From Candidatus Rhodobacter oscarellae (lineage in GTDB: Bacteria; Pseudomonadota; Alphaproteobacteria; Rhodobacterales; Rhodobacteraceae): DNA of 64,000 nucleotides. The notes below the pieces were generated by a model, which did no database searches, was not told the DNA's origin, and was given only the letters and a program-made list of their open reading frames with translations. Position 1 is the stretch's first letter, and each line of letters starts with the position of its first letter. The DNA is taken from the NCBI RefSeq assembly GCF_001078595.1, contig NZ_LFTY01000001.1, positions 549,830 through 613,829 of the forward strand, given 5' to 3'. Shown one piece after another: positions 38,184 to 46,202 of the stretch. The position numbers and the translations under genes were made by a program.

Positions 38184-39959
38184 ATGGAAAAAGATGACCT
38201 GATCAAGAAAGCGCAGGCAGAGCTGAAGGACGCGTATGATTTTGACCCGCGCGATCCCCTCTTTGGCCTGAACCGCGCCGAGATGAGCGGCCCGAAAATG
38301 TCACGCCGGGCCACAATGCGCCTGCTTGCGGCGGGCGGCGCACTGGGCCTGTCACAAGTGATACCTGGCCTGCGCCCGACGGCGGCAATGGCCGCCGGCC
38401 ATGCCGGCGGAGAGCTGCGCTGCGCATGGGCGGGCGTTGCCGAAATCACCACGCTGGACCCGGCCCAGATCGCCCAGGTGCTACAGTTCCAGATCACGTC
38501 CAACGTGCTGTCCGGCCTGATGCACATCAACAACGATCTGGTGGCCGAGGGCGATCTCGCCGAGGCGTGGGAGGTTTCCGAAGATGGTCTGGTGTACACG
38601 ATCAAGCTGCGCGAAGGCGTGACCTTCCACAATGGCGATGCGTTCGACGCAGAGGACGTTCTGTTCACGTTCAATCGCTCCTCCGACCCCGAGAAGTCGC
38701 GCCACAGCCGCGTGATCGGCAACGTGGCCAGCCTTGAAAAGCTGAACGACTACGAGGTGAAATTCACGCTCAAGGCTCCGCAGGCTTCGTTCCTGACCAA
38801 GGCGCTGGAGCGCGCCTCGGGCCGTGCCATGACCATCGTGTCTCGCGGCGCCCTGGCGGAGATGGGTCTGGCGAAATACGGCTTGGCCCCCGTCGGTACC
38901 GGCCCCTTCAAGATCACCGAGCACGAATTGGGCGGCCGTGTCGTTCTCGAAAAGAACGAGAACTACTGGGACCCCGAGCGCCCCGCGCTGGATCGCGTGA
39001 TCATCACCCCCGTCGACGGCACCGAGCCGCTGGCGGCCGCTATTGAGGCCGGCGATATCGACTATATCGGAGGCAACCCGGTACCGGCCGAACTTGTCGA
39101 CCGCTTCAAGTCCAATGGCGATCTGGCCGTCGACATCAAGCCGGGACCGGGCTTTCAGGCGATCTGGATGAACCCATGGCGGGAACCGATGAAGGTCACC
39201 GACTTCGACAAGCCTCTGGACGAGTTGAAGACCGAGAGCGGTTTCAAAGTGCGGCTGGCGCTGGCCAAGGCGCTGAACCGCGACCTGTTCATTCAGCAAG
39301 CGCTGTTTGGCAATGGCGTTCCGGCCTATGGCTCGATCAACGCCGCGATGGGCTTTTACTATGACGAGGCCCTGGCGGAGACATCCGAGCAGGCATACGA
39401 CCCGGAAGGCGCGGCACAGCTTCTTGCGGAAGCGGGCTATCCGGGCGGCGAAGGCTTCCCCACGCTCAAGCTGCAAACCACTCCGAACACGCGCCGCCAG
39501 GGCCTTGTGATCGCCAACATCTACAAGCAGGTGCTGGGCATCACGGTGCAGGTCGATCCAAAGGAGTTCTCGGTCGGCATCGAGGAAATGCAGAAGATGG
39601 AGTTCGACCTGCGTCTCGGCGGTTCGGGGGGTGACTATGACCCCGATGACGGCCTTGTGGACTGGATGCAGACCGCGTCCAAGTTCAACGGCCCGACCCG
39701 AAACAAAGAAGAAATGCCCTTTGGGTACTACTCGGAGGCAGAATCGGATGCCGCCGCCGATCTTCAGTCCGTGACGGCGGACCCGGCGGCAAGGAAGGCT
39801 CTGGTGCAGAAGGCCAACAAGATCACTTCCGACAAGGTGGCTTGCGGGTTCCTGTTCCACCCCGTGGACATCCTCGTGCATTCCACAAAGGTCACCGTGC
39901 CGCCGGAGAGCCGCATCCCCGGCCTGCATGATTTCGACCGCGTGACCCTGTCCTCGTAA
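38184..39959 (+). CDS. ABC transporter substrate-binding protein (DppA/OppA, SBP_bac_5 family)
   Basis: 591 residues. Unusually long n-region (about 42 residues) before a Tat-type signal SRRATMRLLAAGGALGL. AEAWEVSEDGLVYTIKLREGVTFHNGDAFDAEDV is the family signature (quoted in part), then GTGPFKI and VRLALAKALNRDLFIQQALFG. The family binds peptides but also other amides; ligand unknown. Confidence 0.92.
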   Translation: MEKDDLIKKAQAELKDAYDFDPRDPLFGLNRAEMSGPKMSRRATMRLLAAGGALGLSQVIPGLRPTAAMAAGHAGGELRCAWAGVAEITTLDPAQIAQVLQFQITSNVLSGLMHINNDLVAEGDLAEAWEVSEDGLVYTIKLREGVTFHNGDAFDAEDVLFTFNRSSDPEKSRHSRVIGNVASLEKLNDYEVKFTLKAPQASFLTKALERASGRAMTIVSRGALAEMGLAKYGLAPVGTGPFKITEHELGGRVVLEKNENYWDPERPALDRVIITPVDGTEPLAAAIEAGDIDYIGGNPVPAELVDRFKSNGDLAVDIKPGPGFQAIWMNPWREPMKVTDFDKPLDELKTESGFKVRLALAKALNRDLFIQQALFGNGVPAYGSINAAMGFYYDEALAETSEQAYDPEGAAQLLAEAGYPGGEGFPTLKLQTTPNTRRQGLVIANIYKQVLGITVQVDPKEFSVGIEEMQKMEFDLRLGGSGGDYDPDDGLVDWMQTASKFNGPTRNKEEMPFGYYSEAESDAAADLQSVTADPAARKALVQKANKITSDKVACGFLFHPVDILVHSTKVTVPPESRIPGLHDFDRVTLSS

Positions 39960-39970
39960 TCCTTGAAAGG

Positions 39971-39994
39971 GGGCGGGCCGCATCAGGCCCGCCC
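39971..39994 (+). promoter_or_regulatory. Intercistronic hairpin between binding-protein and permease genes
   Basis: Nine-base perfect stem GGGCGGGCC / GGCCCGCCC with a six-base loop, 11 bases past the binding-protein stop and eight before the permease ATG. Such hairpins protect the upstream message and lower permease expression, giving excess binding protein. It also lies where it could mask the permease ribosome site. Confidence 0.6.
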
Positions 39995-40002
39995 AATACC
40001 CC

Positions 40003-40950
40003 ATGCTCGCATATGTGACACGAAGGCTTGTTGGCGCCGCGCTTGTTATGCTCGCCGTCTCCACGCTGGTTTTCTTCATGATCCGGCTGGTGCCGGGCGA
40101 CCCCATCGCGGCCATGCTGGCCGATAGCGGCAGCCCCGAGGCGCGCGAGGCGTTGATCCGCAGGCTGGGCCTGGACCAACCGCTTTTGGTGCAGTTCTGG
40201 AAGTGGTTCACCGGCGTCTTGCAAGGGGATTTCGGCGCGTCAATCTATGGCTCCAACCAGCCGGTGGCCAATATCCTGATGACCGCGCTGCCGAAGACGC
40301 TGTCGCTGGCGTTTCTGTCCTTCGTCATCGCCATTGTAATCGCAGTGCCCGCCGGGATCATCTCGGCCACGCGCAAGAACTCGGCCGCCGATGTGGGCGT
40401 GTCGCTTTTTGCCTTCCTAGGCTTGTCGATGCCGGATTTCTGGCTCGCCATCATTCTCATCATTATCTTCGCGGCCAACCTGCAATGGCTGCCGGCGATC
40501 GGCTATACGCCGCTGGCCGAGGGGCTCTGGCCGTGGCTGAGCCACCTCATCCTGCCGTCCATCGCCATCGGCACCGGCTTTTCAGCGATTATCGCCCGAA
40601 TGATCCGGTCCTCCATGCTTGAAGTGTTACAGGCCGACTACATGCGCACCGCTGCGGCCAAAGGGCTGACGCAGCACGCCATGCTGATACGCCACGCGCT
40701 TCCCAACGCGCTGATCCCGGTGGTCACGGTGATCGGCATCGCCTTTGCTCTGCTGATCTCCGGCGCCGTCGTGGTCGAGAACGTGTTCTCGATCAAGGGG
40801 CTGGGCCGGGTGCTGATCCAGGGCATCCAGAACCGCGATTACCCGGTCGTGCAGGGCGCCGTCCTGCTGGTGTCGGCCTTTTTCGTCCTCTCCAACCTGG
40901 TGGTTGACCTGCTCTATGCGGCGATCGACCCCCGCATTCGGTATTCCTAA
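40003..40950 (+). CDS. ABC transporter permease (DppB family)
   Basis: 315-residue inner-membrane permease with six hydrophobic helices. RLVPGDPIAAML and RRLGLDQPLLVQFWKW at the N terminus, and the EAA loop DYMRTAAAKGLTQHAMLIRHALPNA (quoted in part) that docks on the ATPase. Shares one base with the next start. Confidence 0.93.
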   Translation: MLAYVTRRLVGAALVMLAVSTLVFFMIRLVPGDPIAAMLADSGSPEAREALIRRLGLDQPLLVQFWKWFTGVLQGDFGASIYGSNQPVANILMTALPKTLSLAFLSFVIAIVIAVPAGIISATRKNSAADVGVSLFAFLGLSMPDFWLAIILIIIFAANLQWLPAIGYTPLAEGLWPWLSHLILPSIAIGTGFSAIIARMIRSSMLEVLQADYMRTAAAKGLTQHAMLIRHALPNALIPVVTVIGIAFALLISGAVVVENVFSIKGLGRVLIQGIQNRDYPVVQGAVLLVSAFFVLSNLVVDLLYAAIDPRIRYS

Positions 40951-41837
40951 TGAGCGATCTGACCGTTAATCCCGCCAACGCCACGGTGGCCGACGCGCCG
41001 AAGCGCAAGAACCGCTTCCGCGCTGTCTTTGCCCGTGACCGAAAGGCGCAATTCGGCCTGATCGTGCTGGGGCTGTTCACGCTGGGCGCAATCCTGGCCC
41101 CGTTCCTGTCGCCCTATGATCCCAATGAGATGACGCTCAACATGATGAGCGGACCCTCGGGCGAGAACGTATTGGGCACTGACGATCTGGGGCGGGACCT
41201 GTTTTCGCGCATCCTGTGGGGCACTCAGATATCGCTTTTCGTTGGCGTCGCGACCGTTGGCCTGGCCCTGGTGCTCGGCGTGTTACTTGGGGTGCTCGCG
41301 GGGTATTACGGCGGCTGGATCGACATGATCATCATGCGGTATATCGACCTGCAGTGGGCCTTTCCGAACTTCATCATCGCGGTCTATCTGGTGGCGGTCT
41401 TCGGCACCGGGCTTTTGAACGTGATCGTGGCCATCGCGCTGGCCTTTCTGGATGATTTCGCCCGCATCGCGCGGTCCATGGTGCTGACGCTCAAGGAAGA
41501 GCAGTTCATCGACGCCGCGCGTGTCCAGGGGTACTCGGACCTGCGGATCATGCTGCGGCACATCCTGCCGAATGCCATGGCGCCGGTCATCGTACAGGCC
41601 ACCGTGTCGGTGTCCTATGCGATCCTTGCCGAGGCATCGCTGTCCTTCCTTGGGCTCGGGGTGAACCCGGTCACGCCGACATGGGGCCTGATCCTGTCGG
41701 ATGGCCGCAGCTTCATCAGCCGGGCCTGGTGGCTGGGCGTGTTCCCGGGGCTTGCAATTATGCTGGTTGTATTGTCCATAAACTTCATCGGCGACGCACT
41801 GAGGGACGCCCTGGATGTGCGCGAGACCGACGTATGA
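40950..41837 (+). CDS. ABC transporter permease (DppC family)
   Basis: 295 residues, partner of the DppB-like permease. FLSPYDPNEMTLNMM, GTDDLGRDLFSRILWGTQISL and the EAA loop EEQFIDAARVQGYSDLRIMLRHILPN (quoted in part) are family features. Ends 22 bases before the regulator. Confidence 0.93.
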   Translation: MSDLTVNPANATVADAPKRKNRFRAVFARDRKAQFGLIVLGLFTLGAILAPFLSPYDPNEMTLNMMSGPSGENVLGTDDLGRDLFSRILWGTQISLFVGVATVGLALVLGVLLGVLAGYYGGWIDMIIMRYIDLQWAFPNFIIAVYLVAVFGTGLLNVIVAIALAFLDDFARIARSMVLTLKEEQFIDAARVQGYSDLRIMLRHILPNAMAPVIVQATVSVSYAILAEASLSFLGLGVNPVTPTWGLILSDGRSFISRAWWLGVFPGLAIMLVVLSINFIGDALRDALDVRETDV

Positions 41838-41859
41838 ATATCGATCGCGACGGTGAGCT

Positions 41860-42618
41860 GTGGCACCCGTCCTCTTACCCAATGTTGAGTGTACCGTGAC
41901 CCAACCGACTGTTTTTGACGTCCGCAACCACCTGCTCGAGCTCCTAAACAAAGGAGGGCTAGGACCGGACGGGCGCCTGCCCACGGAACGGGAATTGAGC
42001 GAGACCACCGGCGCATCCCGGCGCCTTATCCGCCGCGTTCTTGGCGCGCTAGAAGCCGAGGGCCTGATCTGGAGGCGGCAAGGCAAGGGCACTTTTGCCG
42101 GCCAGCCCGCCGAGCCGGTGAGCGCCTTGGCGGCCGAAATCAACGGCACCGCTGGCCCCGTCGAGGTGATGGAGGCGCGGCTGTGCATCGAGCCGGAGAT
42201 CGCCGCGCTCTGCGCGACCCGCGCGACCCCGGATGAAGTTTCACGAATGTGGACGCTCGCGCGCCACGTCTACGAGGTGGAGGATGACGAGATGACCGAG
42301 CTTTGGGACTCAGCCTTGCACCGCATGATCGCGCAATGCGCCGGCAACCGGCCGCTGCAAACGGCGCTTGCCTTGCTGGACGACACCCGCTCGACCGCGG
42401 ACTGGCAGGACGCGCGGACGCGGGCGCGGTCAGACCAGTCTTTGCAGGAATCGCATGAAGAGCATATCGCCATCGTATCCGCCATAGAAACCGGCGATGC
42501 GGTCGGCGCGCGTGCCGCAATGCGCGCGCATCTCATGACGCGCATCACGGCGTTGTCCGAGGCTATGGGCATCATAAGCAGCCCGCCGCCCGATGCCCCT
42601 GACCACAGCCCAGCATAA
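41860..42618 (+). CDS. GntR-family regulator (FadR/FCD subfamily)
   Basis: 252 residues from GTG 41860, or 240 from GTG 41896; the latter starts right before the DNA-binding domain (VRNHLLELLNKGGLGPDGRLPTERELSE). The C-terminal FCD domain contains the metal-ligand Asp/His pattern (ELWDSALHRMIAQCAGN, SHEEHIAIVSAIETGD). Probably controls the transporter operon it belongs to. Confidence 0.87.
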   Translation: MAPVLLPNVECTVTQPTVFDVRNHLLELLNKGGLGPDGRLPTERELSETTGASRRLIRRVLGALEAEGLIWRRQGKGTFAGQPAEPVSALAAEINGTAGPVEVMEARLCIEPEIAALCATRATPDEVSRMWTLARHVYEVEDDEMTELWDSALHRMIAQCAGNRPLQTALALLDDTRSTADWQDARTRARSDQSLQESHEEHIAIVSAIETGDAVGARAAMRAHLMTRITALSEAMGIISSPPPDAPDHSPA

Positions 42619-42641
42619 GCAGAAAATTAAAGGGGGTTTGC

Positions 42642-44294
42642 ATGTCTGACACACCTATCACAGAAGCAGACATCGAAGCCGCAGAGCGCCTTGCCGGTTT
42701 GAGCTACACAGCCCGGGAACGCGCTCAGATGGTGGGCAACCTCGAAGGGCAGATCGATTTGGCCAGGGCGCGGCGGCAGGTCGAGCTGGCCCACAATGTG
42801 CCGATGGCGTCTCGCTTTGATCCGCGGCTTCCAGGGTTCGCAATGCCAACGCAAAGCGGGGTCAGGGTTGCGGCAGAGGACGCCGCTTTGCCCGGCTCGG
42901 ACGCCGATATTGCCTTTGCCAGCCTGCCGCAGCTCTCTGGATGGATCGCGTCAGGTGCGCTGAGCAGCCGGCGCCTGACCCAGATCTATCTCGATCGCAT
43001 CGCCAAGCTGAACCCGCATCTGCACTGCTTTGCCTGTGTTACGACTGATCTGGCCCTATCCGAGGCGGACGCGATGGATGCGCTCACGGCGCAAGGCCGT
43101 CATCTGGGCCCGCTGCACGGCATTCCCTACGGAGTGAAGGACCTGTTCGACACCAAGGGCATCGCGACCGGCTGGGGCGCCGAGCCCTACCAGCATCGCC
43201 TGCCCGAGACAAATGCACATATCGTGACCTTGCTGCGCGAGGCCGGCGCGGTGTTGCTTGGAAAAACGACCCTTGGCGCGCTGGCCTATGGCGACGTCTG
43301 GTACGGTGGCGTCACGCGCAACCCGTTCAACCTGAACGAGGGATCCTCTGGGTCGAGCGCCGGGTCGGCGTCGGCCACGGCGGCGGGGCTTTGCGCGTTC
43401 TCTATTGGCACCGAGACGCTTGGCTCCATCACCTCGCCCAGCCAGCGTTGCGGGACGACGGGCCTGCGCCCGACATTCGGCCGGGTGGGTCGTTCGGGCG
43501 GCATGGCGCTGTGCTGGTCGCTCGACAAGGTCGGACCGATCTGCCGCGGCGTGGAGGACACGGCGCTTGTGCTCGACGCGCTGAATGGGCCGGACATCAA
43601 CGACCTTTGCTCAATTGCCGCCCCCTTTGCCTATGACGCCGGCAGAGACATCAGCGGGTTGAAACTCGGCTACCTCCCCGACGCTTTTGGCGAGGGCGCG
43701 ACGGCGGTTGATCACGCCGCTCTGGCCGCGGCGAAAGAGCTTGGCATCGAAGTGGTCGAGGTGCACCTGCCGGACCTGCCCTATGGCGCGCTGTTGAATG
43801 TGCTCTATTCCGAGGCCGCCGCCGCGTTCGAGCACCTGACCCTCAGCGATCTCGACGATGCGCTGACACGCCAGGATGATGGCGCGTGGCCCAACATCTT
43901 CCGAAAGGCGCGGTTCCTGTCGGCGGTTGATCACGTCCAGCTCGACCGGCTGCGATACCTGGTTATGCAGGCGTTGGACGGGCTGTTCCAGGAGGTGGAT
44001 GCGCTTATTGGGCCGTTCTCGACCGGGCCGATGCTTGTGGCATCAAATTTCACCGGGCATCCCTGCCTGCACCTGCGCGCTGGTTTCGAGATGCTGAGCA
44101 CGCGCGGGTCGGGTTCGCTTGCGACCGGCAGACTGACCGCGGCGCCGAAAGATGAGGCCGGGGAGAAATTCCGCGTCCCGCAGGGCATTTCCCTGTGGGG
44201 CCGCCTGTTTGACGAGGGCACCATCCTTTGCCTGGGGCGTGCGCTTGAAGCCAAGCTCGGCGTTGCGTCAGAACGCCCGTCGTTGGCGGAATGA
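42642..44294 (+). CDS. Amidase signature family protein
   Basis: 550-residue amide hydrolase. The catalytic Lys is about residue 166 (GIPYGVKDLFDTKG), and the Ser-cisSer-Ser cluster is in LNEGSSGSSAGSASATAAG (about 231-249), followed by FSIGTETLGSITSPSQRCG. An extra 90-residue N-terminal segment precedes the signature domain. Last gene of the transporter operon, suggesting that an imported amide is hydrolysed here. Not GatA, as no GatB/GatC is nearby. Confidence 0.88.
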   Translation: MSDTPITEADIEAAERLAGLSYTARERAQMVGNLEGQIDLARARRQVELAHNVPMASRFDPRLPGFAMPTQSGVRVAAEDAALPGSDADIAFASLPQLSGWIASGALSSRRLTQIYLDRIAKLNPHLHCFACVTTDLALSEADAMDALTAQGRHLGPLHGIPYGVKDLFDTKGIATGWGAEPYQHRLPETNAHIVTLLREAGAVLLGKTTLGALAYGDVWYGGVTRNPFNLNEGSSGSSAGSASATAAGLCAFSIGTETLGSITSPSQRCGTTGLRPTFGRVGRSGGMALCWSLDKVGPICRGVEDTALVLDALNGPDINDLCSIAAPFAYDAGRDISGLKLGYLPDAFGEGATAVDHAALAAAKELGIEVVEVHLPDLPYGALLNVLYSEAAAAFEHLTLSDLDDALTRQDDGAWPNIFRKARFLSAVDHVQLDRLRYLVMQALDGLFQEVDALIGPFSTGPMLVASNFTGHPCLHLRAGFEMLSTRGSGSLATGRLTAAPKDEAGEKFRVPQGISLWGRLFDEGTILCLGRALEAKLGVASERPSLAE

Positions 44295-44301
44295 CCCTTG
44301 C

Positions 44302-44329
44302 GGCCCTTGGGGTCGCGGTTCCGAGGGCC
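44302..44329 (+). terminator. Hairpin after the amidase gene
   Basis: GGCCCT-T-GG / CC-G-AGGGCC, an eight-pair stem with one mismatch and a ten-base loop, starting eight bases past the amidase stop. Likely terminator of the ABC operon; rtcR converges from the other side. Confidence 0.5.
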
Positions 44330-44466
44330 AGGGGGCGCAAAACCGAGCGCTAAAGGATCTCACTGCCTGTTTAGGGCCGTCTCCCGACGCCGCAACGCCG
44401 GGCTACCCGTTCCCGGTGCAGCGTGGAACAGTTGGGCATGAGTAGGCATGTGCGTCCAGCCTTTGG

Positions 44467-46029
44467 TTACATCGCGCCCCATTCCAAATCGAACTTTGCA
44501 AGGTATTTTCGCAGCCGATCTGCATCGTTCTGGGTCTTGCGCTTGCCTCGGGACACGGCAAACAAGGCGCGCCCGGCGGCGCTCAGGCTGGAGGAGTTTC
44601 GGCAGGTCCGGATCACCTCGGCCAATTGCACAAAGTCGAACGGGTCAACGTCAGACACCGCATCCCCCATCACATCTGCAACCAGCTTGAAATCATCATT
44701 GGACTGCGCCGATTTCCAATCCGCTAGGAGTGTTTCGATTTCGGTTGCGACCATCGCCCGCGTGATCCGCCCACGCGGCGCAAGTGTGCACAGCCTGCGG
44801 ATCGAGCCCGAGAAGTCGCGGAAGTTCCCCGGCCAGGCGGTGGCCGGGTCCTTGGCAAATTCTAGATACTGCGCGCGGGCATCGGAGTTGAAGCCCACCT
44901 TGCTGCCCAGATCCCGCTCGCAGCGATCCAGTTCGTGCCGCAAATTCGCCTCTATGTCCTGGGGGCGGTTGCGCAGCGCGGGCAGCGTAAAGCTCCATGT
45001 GTTCAACCGGGCCAGCAGATCCGGGCGGAACTGTCCCGAGGCGGTCAAACTGCGCAGATCGCGGTTGGCGCCGGCGATCAGGTGGAACCGGCTTGAGATC
45101 TCGTGGTCAGAGCCCAGCGGGTAGAAGCGCCCGGTCTCAATGGCATGCAGAAGAACCGACTGCATGTTGGCATTCAGCTCGTCCACATCATCCAAAAACA
45201 AGACACCGCCATCGGCCTCTCGCAACAAACCGCTTCGCTCAGTCCCCGCGGCCCCCAGATAGGAGCGGCGCTGACCAAATAGCGTTGCCATGGCATCGGG
45301 CCCGTTCAAAGTCGCGCAGTTCACGTGGACAAGGCGGCCTTTGACGCGGCGCCGATCGAGCTTGAGGATGTGAATGCGCTCGGCCAGCTCTGTCTTTCCG
45401 GTGCCGGTCTCGCCAAGCAATAGGATGGGTTCGTCGGAGTTGCTGGCGACAAGCTCTACCCGATCGATCAGGGTGTTGTATCCCGGGTGCCGCGTCTCGA
45501 TGCCGCCTTTCAATTGATCGCTATATTCCCGCGACAATTGGTCGAACCGTTGTTGCAGGGCGTTGTATCGGCTCAGGTCCAGGTCGATGACATCGAATTT
45601 CGCGGTTTCCTCGTCCGGGCCGGGCGGGCCGGTCTGGATCAGACGGGCGGGCACGTGGCGGCTTTCGGTCAGCAGGAACCAGCAGATCTGGGCGACATGC
45701 GTGCCGGTGGTCAGGTGCACGTGATAGCGCTCGCGATCATCGTCGAACCCATAGGACCGCGCGAAGTCAAAGAGCTTGCCATAGACCTCCTGAAAATCCC
45801 AAGGGTCCTTCAGGTCAAGCCGCTGAAGCAGCACCTCTGTGTCCGGCGATGCGTGCTCGATCTCGCGCTGAACGCGGTTGGCAAGACGGTTGAACCGCAT
45901 GTCGAAAAGGATCTCGAGCCGATCCACCTTGAAGTGGTCATGGGTGACGAGGCTTACGGTTGGTTTCCAGCGCCTTTTCTTGCCCATATCCAACTGGGTT
46001 CCGAGAAAACCAATGACCACGTTCTTCAT
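44467..46029 (-). CDS. rtcR: RtcR-like regulator of RNA repair (CARF plus AAA+ domains)
   Basis: 520 residues from ATG 46029 (MKNVVIGFLGTQLD, the usual RtcR start; the extra upstream codons of the longer frame are unrelated). Residues 1-175 are the CARF ligand domain (LTTGTHVAQICWFLL), thought to sense cyclic or 2',3'-cyclic-phosphate RNA ends. Walker A GETGTGKT is at 206-213 and Walker B FLFLDDVDEL near 278-285; the C terminus keeps RtcR features (SLSAAGRALFAVSRG, DADRLRKYLAKF). The loop that is GAFTGA in E. coli RtcR reads SYLGAA here (about 256-261). Divergent from the Ro60 operon. Confidence 0.93.
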   Translation of the reverse strand: MKNVVIGFLGTQLDMGKKRRWKPTVSLVTHDHFKVDRLEILFDMRFNRLANRVQREIEHASPDTEVLLQRLDLKDPWDFQEVYGKLFDFARSYGFDDDRERYHVHLTTGTHVAQICWFLLTESRHVPARLIQTGPPGPDEETAKFDVIDLDLSRYNALQQRFDQLSREYSDQLKGGIETRHPGYNTLIDRVELVASNSDEPILLLGETGTGKTELAERIHILKLDRRRVKGRLVHVNCATLNGPDAMATLFGQRRSYLGAAGTERSGLLREADGGVLFLDDVDELNANMQSVLLHAIETGRFYPLGSDHEISSRFHLIAGANRDLRSLTASGQFRPDLLARLNTWSFTLPALRNRPQDIEANLRHELDRCERDLGSKVGFNSDARAQYLEFAKDPATAWPGNFRDFSGSIRRLCTLAPRGRITRAMVATEIETLLADWKSAQSNDDFKLVADVMGDAVSDVDPFDFVQLAEVIRTCRNSSSLSAAGRALFAVSRGKRKTQNDADRLRKYLAKFDLEWGAM

Positions 46030-46073
46030 GCCATATCCAATGCTATAAAAGCCGATACGCACGGATAGTAAAT

Positions 46074-46091
46074 GAGCGCCCCGGGAAACTC
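46074..46091 (+). promoter_or_regulatory. Palindrome, candidate RtcR binding site
   Basis: GAG-N3-CCCGGG-N3-CTC, an 18-base dyad with central six-base palindrome, about 45 bases into the rtcR-rsr spacer and about 80 bases upstream of the candidate promoter. It is the only sizeable dyad in this 173-base spacer. Confidence 0.4.
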
Positions 46092-46153
46092 AATTCACGG
46101 TTTATTACTTCAAAATCAGCTATTTGCGCCGGATTCCGAATTTCTTTCGGATG

Positions 46154-46168
46154 GGGCGGCCGACATGC
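46154..46168 (+). promoter_or_regulatory. Weak sigma-54-like promoter before rsr
   Basis: GGGCGG-N5-ATGC fits the GG-N10-GC skeleton of sigma-54 promoters (GG 46155-46156, GC 46167-46168) but poorly matches the TGGCAC/TTGC consensus. Position gives a leader of roughly 20 bases before the rsr ATG. Noted because rtcBA of E. coli uses sigma-54, yet the regulator here lacks the GAFTGA loop. Confidence 0.25.
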
Positions 46169-46202
46169 CAAAACTCCCCCACAACAAATGAGGAACGAAG
46201 AA

